Shown: positions 29,058-37,242 of the stretch, one piece after another
How positions within the stretch are numbered: position 1 is the stretch's first letter
Layout of the letters: the number at the start of each line of letters is the position of its first letter
NCBI GenBank assembly: GCA_025454395.1
Contig: JALOOM010000071.1
Span: 1 to 47,923, forward strand
From: Elainella sp. Prado103
Lineage (GTDB): Bacteria; Cyanobacteriota; Cyanobacteriia; Elainellales; Elainellaceae
Direction of reading: 5' to 3'
Length of the DNA stretch: 47,923 bases
Notes under the pieces: generated by a model
What the model saw: the letters and a program-made list of their open reading frames with translations, nothing else
What the model was told of the DNA's origin: nothing
Database searches by the model: none
Program-made: the position numbers and the translations under genes

Positions 29058-29648
29058 ATGGCAAAAGGTAAGCTGATTGTCCTCACTGGACCCAGTGGGG
29101 TTGGAAAAGGAACGTTACTCCGTTCGCTGTTGCGTCGTCATCCCGAACTGTATCTATCGACTTCGGTCACCACTCGCAAACCTCGATCGGGTGAGGTCGA
29201 TGGGCGAGAATATTACTTCGCCTCCCGCCTAGAGTTTGAACGGATGGTGGCGAACAATCAGCTATTGGAATGGGCTGAGTTTGCCGGGAATTACTATGGC
29301 ACCCCTCGCCAGCCGGTAGAGGAGCAGATTCGTCAGGGCAAATGGGTGGTACTGGAAATTGAGTTGCAAGGGGCTCGCCAAATTCGAGAAACCTTTCCAG
29401 ATGCGCTGCGCATTTTTATCCTGCCGCCTTCCATGCTGGAACTAGAGCATCGGTTACGCCATCGGGCTTCTGAGTCTGAAGATGCCATCCTGCGCCGGTT
29501 AGAGCAGGCCAAAACGGAAGTGAATGCTGCCCATGAGTTTGACCTTCGGGTCGTGAATGATGACTTGGAGGCAGCGCTGGAGCGCATTGAAGCAGCCCTG
29601 TTTTTGCCACGAGAACCCCTGGCTGTGCCGCAAACTCTGGCTGTTTAA
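29058..29648 (+). CDS. gmk: Guanylate kinase
   Basis: The 196-residue enzyme phosphorylates GMP to GDP. I use the ATG at 29058 (MAKGKLIVLTGPSG); an in-frame TTG at 29043 is rejected because GGTGGAAG, a plausible ribosome site, lies between them. The P-loop is GPSGVGKGT (residues 11-19). The GMP-binding region is STSVTTRKPRSGEVDGREYY, then LLEWAEFAGNYYGT, and the lid is near RHRASESEDAILRRLEQA. The end (PLAVPQTLAV) runs into a 16-bp tandem array containing the stop codon. It is probably cotranscribed with remA. Confidence 0.96.
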   Translation: MAKGKLIVLTGPSGVGKGTLLRSLLRRHPELYLSTSVTTRKPRSGEVDGREYYFASRLEFERMVANNQLLEWAEFAGNYYGTPRQPVEEQIRQGKWVVLEIELQGARQIRETFPDALRIFILPPSMLELEHRLRHRASESEDAILRRLEQAKTEVNAAHEFDLRVVNDDLEAALERIEAALFLPREPLAVPQTLAV

Positions 29649-29717
29649 TGGGATGGCTGTTTTATGGGATGGCTGTTTTATGGGCTGGCTGTTTTATGGG
29701 CTGGTTGTTTTATGGGA
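29638..29717. repeat. 16-bp tandem array, five copies, spanning the gmk stop codon
   Basis: TGGCTGTTTTATGGGA is repeated five times with few changes. The first copy (TGGCTGTTTAATGGGA) encodes the last residues and TAA stop of gmk; the T-for-A change in later copies turns TTTAA into TTTTA. Confidence 0.95.
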
Positions 29718-29830
29718 TAGTTTGACTGATGAGTCAGAACCCTGATTTGGGGACTTAGTAGCGGCTTGCATGCAATGGGTTAGACTGATCGGGCAGATTT
29801 CATCCGATCGAATTCAAGGGTTAGGCGTTT

Positions 29831-29860
29831 CCCTCCTCTGGTGGATCTAGAGGAGGGTTT
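29831..29860 (+). terminator. Intrinsic terminator after gmk
   Basis: CCCTCCTCT (29831-29839) pairs perfectly with AGAGGAGGG (29849-29857), followed by TTTATTC. It ends the remA-gmk transcript. Confidence 0.8.
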
Positions 29861-29940
29861 ATTCACACCTAAATTATGACCTGCCGCTGATTGCCACAGC
29901 GATGTAAGATGCATGAGCAAGCATGGTCTGAGATATATCT

Positions 29941-29973
29941 GTCGGTAGAGATCAGGGATAAGATCGTACCGAC
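29941..29973. promoter_or_regulatory. Interrupted inverted repeat upstream of the ATP-grasp gene
   Basis: GTCGGTA (29941-29947) pairs with TACCGAC (29967-29973). Inside it, two GATC words can also pair, giving a longer bulged stem. It lies 42 bp before the ATG at 30016, so it could be an operator or a leader hairpin. No known regulator is matched. Confidence 0.35.
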
Positions 29974-30015
29974 TAAAATCAGTTACTTCTATTGCACAGC
30001 GCAGGACTTGGAGTT

Positions 30016-31620
30016 ATGCAGAATTTGACGGGGGTGTCTTCATTGCATCCGGAGCAACAGGAACAGTTTGCCCGGATTCAGGCACAGCTTCGTGATCGCT
30101 GGCAAGCGATCGAGCAACCCGCGCAATCCGACTGGGATATTGTCGTGATTCCGTCTTTAAGTCTGGATGCGCAAGAGCTGCGAAAAGTTACGGGTGTTCA
30201 CTACTACGAAGAGCGCCTATTATTCTCGCTGATTCGCCTGCGCAATCCTCGCACTCGTCTCATTTACATTACCTCTCAACCGATCCATCCCAATGTGATC
30301 GACTACTATTTGCAATTGTTGCCGGGTGTCCCTTTTTCCCACGCTCGAGAACGGTTGCTCTTGCTTTGCACCTACGACACCTCCCATAAACCACTGACCC
30401 AAAAAATTCTCGAACGTCCTCGGTTGATCCAACGGCTGCGACAAGCGATTCGGACTGATTGTGCCTATATGACCTGCTTCAATTCCACCGTTCTTGAACG
30501 GGAGTTGGCGATGCAGCTTGGAATTCCGTTACTCGCTGTTGATCCAGATTTGTTGTACTGGGGCACCAAGAGTGGTAGTCGTCAAATTTTTGCTGAGGCT
30601 CAGATTCCCCATCCTGCGGGTAGTGAACTGACCCATTCGGTGGATGATTTGGCTGCTGCTGCCGCCGATCTCTGGGAACGACAGCCCCACCTGCAACGCA
30701 TTGTCGTCAAACTGAATGAGGGATTTTCGGGTGGGGGCAATGCCTTGCTTGATTTGCGGCCGATTGCAGAAGTGCGCCCTGGTGCGGCTAGCACGATCGA
30801 TCGAATCACGCTGCTGCAAGCGCGGTTCAATCACATGAGTTTTCAATGCACCACTGAAACCTGGCACCACTTTAGTCGCCGTCTACCAGAGCTGGGGGCG
30901 ATCGTGGAAGCGTTTGTGGAGGGTGAAGAAAAACGATCGCCCAGTGTGCAGGGACGGATCACCCCGACGGGTAAAGTTGAAATTCTTTCGACCCATGATC
31001 AGATTTTGGGTGGCCCGGATGGCCAGGTATTTTTAGGGTGCCGCTTTCCAGCCGATCAAGACTATCGACTTCAGCTTCAGGAATACGGCTTGCGAGTCGG
31101 ACAAAGTTTGGCTGAGAAGGGGGCTCTGGAGCGGTTTGGGCTCGATTTCATTGCGGTGCGCCAGCCAGATGGGGCTTGGGATCTGCAAGCGATCGAAATT
31201 AACTTGCGCAAAGGTGGTACAACTCACCCATTCATGACTTTAAAGTTGCTGACCTACGGGCGATATGACCTCACAACGGGTCTGTTTTACAACCAGCAAG
31301 GGTGCCCGAAATACTACATCGCGACAGACAACCTCCAAAATGAGGCTTACAAAGGGCTAATTCCCAGCGATCTGATGGATATCATTGCCCAATACCATCT
31401 CCATTTCAATAGCACGACTGAGACGGGCACGGTCTTTCACCTGATTGGCTGTTTGTCTGAGTTTGGGAAATTAGGGCTGACCAGTGTGGGCAATTCGCCA
31501 GAAGAAGCTGAGGCAATCTATAACCAGGTGATTGATGCTCTTAACACGGAAACGAAGCCGGGACAACTCCATCCTTTATTGGTGCCCACCTTCCGTAACA
31601 CCTGGAATGGTAAACGCTAA
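30016..31620 (+). CDS. ATP-grasp, peptide ligase PGM1-related protein
   Basis: The 534-residue protein starts at the ATG at 30016 (GGAG seven bases upstream); an in-frame TTG at 29992 is rejected. The N-terminal ~170 residues form a pre-ATP-grasp domain (WDIVVIPSLSLDAQEL, YYEERLLFSLIRLRNPRTRL). The ATP-grasp domain follows, with IVVKLNEGFSGGGNALLDL, the metal-site region DLQAIEINLRKGGTTHPFMT, and GLDFIAVRQPDG. It matches proteins related to PGM1, the peptide ligase of pheganomycin biosynthesis, which joins carboxylates and amines using ATP. No ribosomal precursor peptide or other biosynthetic gene is nearby, so substrate and product are unknown. Such orphan copies appear widespread in cyanobacteria. 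Confidence 0.82.
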   Translation: MQNLTGVSSLHPEQQEQFARIQAQLRDRWQAIEQPAQSDWDIVVIPSLSLDAQELRKVTGVHYYEERLLFSLIRLRNPRTRLIYITSQPIHPNVIDYYLQLLPGVPFSHARERLLLLCTYDTSHKPLTQKILERPRLIQRLRQAIRTDCAYMTCFNSTVLERELAMQLGIPLLAVDPDLLYWGTKSGSRQIFAEAQIPHPAGSELTHSVDDLAAAAADLWERQPHLQRIVVKLNEGFSGGGNALLDLRPIAEVRPGAASTIDRITLLQARFNHMSFQCTTETWHHFSRRLPELGAIVEAFVEGEEKRSPSVQGRITPTGKVEILSTHDQILGGPDGQVFLGCRFPADQDYRLQLQEYGLRVGQSLAEKGALERFGLDFIAVRQPDGAWDLQAIEINLRKGGTTHPFMTLKLLTYGRYDLTTGLFYNQQGCPKYYIATDNLQNEAYKGLIPSDLMDIIAQYHLHFNSTTETGTVFHLIGCLSEFGKLGLTSVGNSPEEAEAIYNQVIDALNTETKPGQLHPLLVPTFRNTWNGKR

Positions 31621-31640
31621 GGACAGCTTGCCGCTGCTCC

Positions 31641-31708
31641 GCCCTGATTTGCCCTGAGTTGATTTGCCCTGAGTTGATTTGCCCTGAGTTGATTTGCCCT
31701 AAGTTGAA
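31641..31708. repeat. 15-bp tandem array after the ATP-grasp gene
   Basis: GCCCTGAGTTGATTT is present three times, plus a truncated and a variant copy, starting 20 bp after the stop. Confidence 0.9.
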
Positions 31709-32000
31709 TAAAGCTGCCTTCGTGCTCCTAAAAGAGGATAGGAATAAGGCGAGACTTGCTAGCCTTTGATTTCCCCTGCTTGCTACCTGCCGCGTTTTGC
31801 CCTCCCCTGCATTTTTATCCTGACTGCAAGGAACTTCCGGCGTAAAACGGTGTCTAGAAGGAGTGATCGAGATCAATGTCAGATTTGATCCGTTGCTCTT
31901 AGATTGGCTGCTTTCTCTGGTAGATAGAGAGATGGATTGATGTAGCAATTGCGTTCGGAGATCGGGTTTCTAGGGTGCTGGAAGGCAAGGTTCGAGCGTT

Positions 32001-32065
32001 CAAATGCAGTTTATGCAAATGCAGTTTATGCAAATGCAGTTTATGCAAATGCAGTTTATGCAAAT
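32001..32065. repeat. 15-bp tandem array, four perfect copies, upstream of the 67-residue gene
   Basis: CAAATGCAGTTTATG is repeated four times, with a partial fifth copy. It ends about 38 bp before the next ATG. The 483-bp gap 31621-32103 otherwise shows no gene. Confidence 0.95.
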
Positions 32066-32103
32066 TGACTGGTGAGATTGGTTTGCTTTGAGGAGAGAAA
32101 GTC

Positions 32104-32307
32104 ATGGGGCGCATTCAAGATCTCGTTCGGCAGGCACTTGAAACCGGCTATCTCAGTTTGGCAGCAGAGGAGCAGTTGCGATCGCTGTTGCAACGGAAAA
32201 ATGATTCAGATGATTTAACGGCATTTATGCAGCTTCAGCGAGCTGCTATGGAAGGTAATGTCAAACAAGAATCTCGTGAGGCGATCCTGCAAAGTTTTTC
32301 CCAGTAA
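32104..32307 (+). CDS. Small conserved helical protein
   Basis: The 67-residue soluble protein (MGRIQDLVRQALETGYLSLA, AEEQLRSLLQRK, TAFMQLQRAAMEGNVKQESR) is almost entirely helical, with the feel of a small regulatory or adaptor protein. GAGGAGAG precedes the ATG by about 7 bases, which supports expression. I recall similar short cyanobacterial hypotheticals but no function. It is convergent with the phosphatase/HATPase operon; a 15-bp array lies between them. Confidence 0.7.
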   Translation: MGRIQDLVRQALETGYLSLAAEEQLRSLLQRKNDSDDLTAFMQLQRAAMEGNVKQESREAILQSFSQ

Positions 32308-32320
32308 TGCCTGAATATGT

Positions 32321-32379
32321 TGGCTCAAGGACTTCTGGCTCAAGGACTTCTGGCTCAAGGGCTTCTGGCTCAAGGGCTA
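32321..32379. repeat. 15-bp tandem array between convergent genes
   Basis: TGGCTCAAGGACTTC is repeated nearly four times. Its last copy reaches the stop codon (32377-32379) of the reverse-strand HATPase gene. Confidence 0.9.
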
Positions 32380-32808
32380 TGCTGGTTCGAAGGGCAAGGT
32401 CGTTTCTAGCTTGAGACAATTGCAACCTTCATTCAGTTGCAAGTGATATTCCACTTTGTCCATCAGACGATGCAAAATGAGCCAACCATACCCACCTTCC
32501 TGGCTGGGATCGAAGCTGGGGGGATGATAGTTCGCTGCGTCAAATCCTTCGCCCTGATCCCAAATTTCGAGATAAAGATCGCGATCCTTCAGTTCTAGCC
32601 GAATCACCACTGGTAGGTTCGGCTGATCTTTATGCGCATGGCGTACCACATTGGAGTAGGCTTCGACCAAAACCAACCGCAGGCGATTAGATTGAGTGGG
32701 CCAATCGACTTGATCGGCGAGTGCCACTTCTAAGGAACCGAGGAGCCAGTTTTCGACAACTGACAAAAATTGCAGATGGCTGGGCACATGTAACTCAGTT
32801 CTCAGCAT
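32377..32808 (-). CDS. RsbW-like ATP-binding protein (HATPase_c_2)
   Basis: The 143-residue protein is a GHKL ATPase of the anti-sigma serine kinase type. The N-box is LVEAYSNVVRHAHKDQPN, the G1 box DQGEGFDAA, and a G2-like segment is GGYGWLILHRLMDKV. Such proteins phosphorylate an anti-sigma antagonist (STAS protein) or bind a sigma factor in partner-switching pathways. Its ATG follows the stop of the upstream SpoIIE-type phosphatase gene by one base (TGAcATG), so the two are translationally coupled. No STAS or sigma gene is adjacent, so the third partner must be encoded elsewhere. Confidence 0.88.
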   Translation of the reverse strand: MLRTELHVPSHLQFLSVVENWLLGSLEVALADQVDWPTQSNRLRLVLVEAYSNVVRHAHKDQPNLPVVIRLELKDRDLYLEIWDQGEGFDAANYHPPSFDPSQEGGYGWLILHRLMDKVEYHLQLNEGCNCLKLETTLPFEPA

Positions 32809-32809
32809 G

Positions 32810-34546
32810 TCACAGAACCTCCAGAGACAGCATGGTTTGATCGTCCTCTTGCATTTGGGTATGCGTCTGGATCGCTAACAGTAGGCTCTTGAGATCGAGC
32901 CTTGGGGGGGTTGCCAATGGAGACTGACTGGATAACTCCTGGATGATTAGTTGCCAAAGCCCGCTCGATTGCAGCATGGAGCTGGTTTCCGAGGGTTGCA
33001 ATAAGGTGGCTTCAGTAATGCCATCGCTCGTGAGCAACAGTACATCTCCGGGCATTAAGGTAAGCTGACCGGCTAAGGCCTGCCAACTGGGTAGAATCCC
33101 CAACGGCACACCCCGGACTTGCAATGATTGAGGCTGCAAGCTGATTTGATGGGCTTGCACCTCTGCCGCTAACTGTGGACAGGACCACACGATCGGATAA
33201 ATATGTCCAGCGTTGGCATAAACCAATTCCCCGGTTGCAGGTCTAAATCGTGCTAACGCCATGGTAATAAAGCAATTACTGCTGACTAGATTGTCAAATA
33301 GGCTGTGGTTCAGGTTACGCATGACGCTGTCCGGAGCTGGCGAAACTTCCTGGGCCAATTCCCGCCGCAAGAGAGAGAGAGCACTGGCCATAAACAATGC
33401 GGCTGGTACTCCTTTGCCTGAGACATCGCCGACGGCTAACCAAATATCCCCTTGCGGATGAACATAGATCTCAAAAAAATCACCCCCGATCTCATGAGCT
33501 GGGAAACAATAGGCTTGAATCTTAAAGCGATCGAGTTCAGGAAAATTTTGCCGCAGCAAATTCATTTGAATCTGGCGGGCTACGGCCAACTCTCCCCGCA
33601 TCTGTTCGGTTTGTTTTTGGATACGCTGATAAAGTTTGGCTTGCGAAAGGGCCAGGGCGGCTTGTTCGGCGACTTCTTCAATTAAACCGATCTCTTCTTC
33701 TGTCCAGGGTGCAACAGGAGACCCATATGTTTGGAGGGTTAAAACAGCTAGGGGCTCTTGCTGATAGGACAGCGGCACAATTAATTGATGATAGGGGATC
33801 TGGGAGTTGGCCGGTAAAAGCTGGGTTTGGTAGGCTAGCCCGATCGATCGAGTCTGTTGAGCCTGTTCGATTGCAGTTTGCAAATGAGCAGACTCAGACC
33901 CTTCAGATGGGCTGATGTGGATGAAAGTTTCTGCTGAGAGTTGCCCATCGCTTGATCCCGACTGCAATCCAAATTCTACTGAGCGCAAAAGACAAACATC
34001 ACTGGTGAAGGTTTGCCCAATCGACTGCACGAGCGTTGCCAACATGCTGTGGTAGTCTAGCGATTCTCGAATTGCAGTGGTAACGGCATTGAAAATTGAT
34101 TCGCGGCGGAGGGCTCGATGCAGCTCATTGGTGCGCTGTTTGACAACTCGATAGGTTTCGGCAGCTTGCATCACAATCATCTTGAGATGCTTGGGATTCC
34201 AGGGTTTAGTGATGTACTTAAACACCTGCCCCGCGTTGATCGCATCCACAAGATCGGCAGCATCGGTGTAACCCGTCAGCAGAATTCGGATCGTATCGGG
34301 AAAGCGATCGACGGTGCGGCTCAAAAAATCGGTGCCGTTCATCCCCGACATGCGCTGATCGGAAATAATGATCGCCATTTCACCTTGCTGCTCCAAGATT
34401 TGTAGCGCGCTCATGCCGCTCTCTGCCTGAAACACATCAAATTCACGCCGAAAGGTACGGTAGAGCAAGTCGAGGTTATCGAGTTCGTCATCTACTACCA
34501 TTAATTTCAGCCGATCGTTCTCGGTTGTCTTCTCGGTTGTCACCAT
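32810..34546 (-). CDS. Response regulator-GAF-SpoIIE phosphatase (RsbU/RsbP-like)
   Basis: The 578-residue product has three parts. A receiver domain (~15-130) has the acidic pair at Asp19/Asp20, phospho-acceptor Asp63 (IIISDQRMSGMNG) and Lys114 (YITKPWNP). A GAF-like sensor domain follows (~165-310, ESLDYHSMLATLVQSIGQTF; EEIGLIEEVAEQAALALSQA). After a coiled coil comes a PP2C/SpoIIE phosphatase domain (RQNFPELDRFKIQAYCFPAH, GGDFFEIYVHPQGDIWLAVG, DVSGKGVPAALFMASAL). I chose the ATG at 34546 because AGGAG lies 6 bases upstream; the in-frame TTG at 34561 is inside that region. It likely dephosphorylates an anti-sigma antagonist in response to phosphorylation and a GAF signal. No histidine kinase is adjacent. 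Confidence 0.92.
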   Translation of the reverse strand: MVTTEKTTENDRLKLMVVDDELDNLDLLYRTFRREFDVFQAESGMSALQILEQQGEMAIIISDQRMSGMNGTDFLSRTVDRFPDTIRILLTGYTDAADLVDAINAGQVFKYITKPWNPKHLKMIVMQAAETYRVVKQRTNELHRALRRESIFNAVTTAIRESLDYHSMLATLVQSIGQTFTSDVCLLRSVEFGLQSGSSDGQLSAETFIHISPSEGSESAHLQTAIEQAQQTRSIGLAYQTQLLPANSQIPYHQLIVPLSYQQEPLAVLTLQTYGSPVAPWTEEEIGLIEEVAEQAALALSQAKLYQRIQKQTEQMRGELAVARQIQMNLLRQNFPELDRFKIQAYCFPAHEIGGDFFEIYVHPQGDIWLAVGDVSGKGVPAALFMASALSLLRRELAQEVSPAPDSVMRNLNHSLFDNLVSSNCFITMALARFRPATGELVYANAGHIYPIVWSCPQLAAEVQAHQISLQPQSLQVRGVPLGILPSWQALAGQLTLMPGDVLLLTSDGITEATLLQPSETSSMLQSSGLWQLIIQELSSQSPLATPPRLDLKSLLLAIQTHTQMQEDDQTMLSLEVL

Positions 34547-34844
34547 GAAGTGCTCCTGCAATGGAGACGCTACCTCCTTGAATGTCTTTAAAAACTCTTG
34601 CTTAAAGTACCCTAAGTAACCGGATGAATCCCAACCAGAAGGGTTTGCCGGATCAAAAGCCGAGTATAGGAAAATGCTGGGGCTCGAACGGTTGTTCAGT
34701 CACAGTTGGATTGAAGGTTTGAGCAAACGGTGATCGAGGTTTTTCAAAAGCCCTCAGGCTTCGTGCGCTTTCATCCTTTCAAACCTGTGTGATAATGCTA
34801 GAAATCTGGCAGCCTCGCTTAAGTTGGTATAGGGGTCGAGACTA

Positions 34845-35759
34845 ATGCATAACTTTTTGCCCATTGCTTATTTCCGCAATCAGTTTGTTCCGTTTGAACA
34901 GGCTAATTTGTCGATCGCTACCCATGCCCTTCACTATGGTACCGGTGCATTCGGGGGCTTACGGGGCATTCCTGATCCCCAAACACCTGGGCAAGTGCTG
35001 TTGTTTCGGTTGGATCGCCACTGCCAACGCTTGAGCGATAGTGCCAGATTTCTCCACTTTGATTTGCCTGCCGATAAGATTTATCAAATCATTGTCGATT
35101 TCGTTAAAAAGAATCAGCCAGGGACTTCCTTCTATATTCGTCCCTTTGTTTACACCTCTGATTTAGGGATCGCGCCCCGCCTCCACAATATTGAAAAAGA
35201 CTTTTTTGTCTATGGTCTAGAATTAGGCGACTACCTCTCTCCAGACGGGGTGAGCTGTCGGATTAGTTCTTGGCATCGTCAGGAAGATCGTAGCCTACCA
35301 CTACGCGGCAAAATTAGTGGGGCTTACATCACTTCATCATTAGCCAAAACAGAAGCGGTGGAATCTGGGTTTGATGAAGCCATTCTGTTGAATTCTCAAG
35401 GCAAGGTGTGTGAAGCTTCTGGCATGAATATCTTCATTGTGCGGCGGGGGCAGTTGATTACCCCTGGAGCGGAACAAGATATTTTAGAAGGGATCACTCG
35501 TGATAGCATTTTGACTCTGGCTCGTGATTTTGGCATTCCAGTCATTGAGCGTCCGGTAGACAAATCTGAGCTTTTTATTGCCGATGAGGTTTTTCTCAGT
35601 GGAACGGCTGCTAAGATTACGCCGGTACGTAAAATCGAAAACTATACCTTACCAACCGATCGCCCAATCACAGCCAAGCTGAAGGAAAAGATCGCTGCGA
35701 TTACCGAAAATCGGGATCCAGCCTATCAAGACTGGGTTAGCCCGGTTTCGATCGTCTAA
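34845..35759 (+). CDS. ilvE: Branched-chain amino acid aminotransferase
   Basis: The 304-residue fold-type IV PLP enzyme transfers amino groups to the 2-oxoacids of leucine, isoleucine and valine. Features are LSIATHALHYGTGAFGGLRG, the probable PLP-binding Lys156 (LRGKISGAYITSSLAKTEA), DEAILLNSQGKVCEASGMNI with the conserved Glu before SGMN, the phosphate-binding ILEGITRDSIL and EVFLSGTAAKITPV. Length is normal. D-amino acid transaminase or aminodeoxychorismate lyase share the fold, but the motifs favour IlvE. It appears monocistronic. Confidence 0.93.
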   Translation: MHNFLPIAYFRNQFVPFEQANLSIATHALHYGTGAFGGLRGIPDPQTPGQVLLFRLDRHCQRLSDSARFLHFDLPADKIYQIIVDFVKKNQPGTSFYIRPFVYTSDLGIAPRLHNIEKDFFVYGLELGDYLSPDGVSCRISSWHRQEDRSLPLRGKISGAYITSSLAKTEAVESGFDEAILLNSQGKVCEASGMNIFIVRRGQLITPGAEQDILEGITRDSILTLARDFGIPVIERPVDKSELFIADEVFLSGTAAKITPVRKIENYTLPTDRPITAKLKEKIAAITENRDPAYQDWVSPVSIV

Positions 35760-35838
35760 GCCTGAATGCTTCAAGCGCAGCTAGGGGTGGAAAGGGGGTG
35801 CCCAATCATCACCTCTGCCAGAATTTTGCTGAAGTTGC

Positions 35839-36174
35839 ATGGATGAGAAAGTAGTCCAGACTAAGAGTTTTGAGTTCGCCCTCAACATCATCCGCCTTTA
35901 TAAGAAGCTGCAAGCCCGCCAAGAGTTTGTTTTGGCTAATGAGTTACTGCGGAGCGGTACTCAGATCGGATCCAGTGTCGAAGAAGCATTCGCCGGGCCA
36001 ACTCAAACTTCTGCGCTGGAAATAGCGGTGGCTGCCAAGGCGGTCAGAGCAACGGGCTATTGGCTGAGACTGCTGCAAGCCTCCCGATTGGCCGATATTG
36101 ATGTGAGTCAGGAGCTGCATCAACTGGAGGAACTCAGAATCTTACTCGAGCAATTTATGGCGGTTCCTCGCTGA
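35839..36174 (+). CDS. Four-helix bundle protein (23S rRNA IVP-like)
   Basis: The 111-residue protein carries the family pattern FEFALNIIRLYKKL, then ANELLRSGTQIGSSVEEAFA, EIAVAAKAVRATGYWLRLLQ and a C-terminal helix EELRILLEQFMAV. The family forms pentameric four-helix bundles. It was first noticed in intervening sequences of 23S rRNA genes, and stand-alone copies are common in cyanobacteria without known function. Here there is no rRNA nearby. It starts 79 bp after ilvE and could be cotranscribed with it. Confidence 0.9.
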   Translation: MDEKVVQTKSFEFALNIIRLYKKLQARQEFVLANELLRSGTQIGSSVEEAFAGPTQTSALEIAVAAKAVRATGYWLRLLQASRLADIDVSQELHQLEELRILLEQFMAVPR

Positions 36175-36203
36175 CAGGTCAGTCCTGAACTGCTTACCGA
36201 CTC

Positions 36204-36233
36204 ATCCAACTGATACAAATCCAACTGATACAA
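36204..36233. repeat. 15-bp direct duplication
   Basis: ATCCAACTGATACAA occurs twice in tandem, 30 bp after the four-helix gene stop. Confidence 0.8.
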
Positions 36234-36348
36234 AAGATACTTTGAGATCGATCGACTTATATTAAGCTATGGCTAAGTTTGCCTGATGTCCCAAAACCTT
36301 GACATACAATAAAAGCAGTAGGATTGGCAGGATCGCCAGAGGTGTCCT

Positions 36349-36546
36349 ATGTTGGTTGTTTTAATGGACAATAAGCTGCTATCGCCAGAGCAAATTTGTC
36401 AGACTTGCTTGCTGGCGGATCAAAGCGGGCAACCCCGCTGGAGACAGGGAGAATTGCGGTGTGGACGAGCTCTACAGCGAACCACCGCTACCCAGCCAGA
36501 GCAGTATGAATGCCAGATGGGATTTCGAATCGCCCATATTGAATAG
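36349..36546 (+). CDS. Small four-cysteine protein, possible zinc or redox protein
   Basis: The 65-residue protein has Cys17 and Cys20 (ICQTC), Cys38 (RCG) and Cys55 (YECQMG), around the charged core QPRWRQGELRCGR. GAGGTG lies six bases before the ATG at 36349; an internal ATG at 36364 is possible. CxxC...C...C spacing could bind one zinc ion or an iron-sulfur cluster. I recall similar cyanobacterial hypotheticals, so it is likely conserved, but no function is known. It stands between the four-helix and Tic20 genes. Confidence 0.7.
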   Translation: MLVVLMDNKLLSPEQICQTCLLADQSGQPRWRQGELRCGRALQRTTATQPEQYECQMGFRIAHIE

Positions 36547-36661
36547 CAGGAGAATAGCCAGTACTCCTGATCTTGCCACTCGATCGCAAGACCTAGGTTA
36601 TCCTAAATTTATGAGTTCGGATTCAAGCGATCTCGACTGATGCGACTTTGGAGATGACAAG

Positions 36662-37132
36662 ATGACCTGGCGTGGTTCTGTAACCCCTCAAGACCGAGTA
36701 TTTGCCTGTTTGCCGTACTTATTGCCGCTGGTGGATGGACTGATGTTCGCTAGCCCATTTCTCAACCAGTTTCCGTTCTTGCAGCCTATATTTCTCCCAC
36801 TGCTCATCTTGCGGCCGCTAACCGCATTTCCCTTCGGGCTAATTATCTTTTTTGCCCTGTTCTTACTGGTCATCCGTAACGAAAATATTAGTCATTTCGT
36901 GCGGTTTAATACCATGCAGGCGATCCTGCTGGATATTGTATTAATTCTATGCAGCCTGGTGCTGAGCCTCTTCGGTAACCCCTTACAGGCTGGATTTTTG
37001 TTGGAGATCCTGTTTAACGTAGTATTCCTGGGGATGCTAGCATCGGTCATTTACTCTGTAGTGCAATCGGCATTAGGTCGCTATGCGGAGATCCCCACCC
37101 TATCGGATGCTGTCTACATGCAGGTTCGCTAG
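36662..37132 (+). CDS. Tic20-family membrane protein
   Basis: The 156-residue protein has four predicted helices: the LPYLLPLVDGLMFAS region, LILRPLTAFPFGLIIFFALF, LDIVLILCSLVLSLFG and ILFNVVFLGMLASVIYSVVQ. The family marks are RVFACLPYLLP at the start and ENISHFVRFNTMQAIL between helices two and three. It resembles the chloroplast import channel protein Tic20, whose cyanobacterial ancestor has an unsettled role. GGAG lies 12 bases before the ATG. It is convergent with the FAH gene. Confidence 0.9.
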   Translation: MTWRGSVTPQDRVFACLPYLLPLVDGLMFASPFLNQFPFLQPIFLPLLILRPLTAFPFGLIIFFALFLLVIRNENISHFVRFNTMQAILLDIVLILCSLVLSLFGNPLQAGFLLEILFNVVFLGMLASVIYSVVQSALGRYAEIPTLSDAVYMQVR

Positions 37133-37242
37133 ACGGCAGGGCAGATTTGGCTAGTCCTGCTCAGGTTTGCGCATCTACCCAGTGAATGCGCGGTTGGCAG
37201 GCTTGGGGCAGGGAGGAGACTCTGCCCACGGATCTGTTGATA

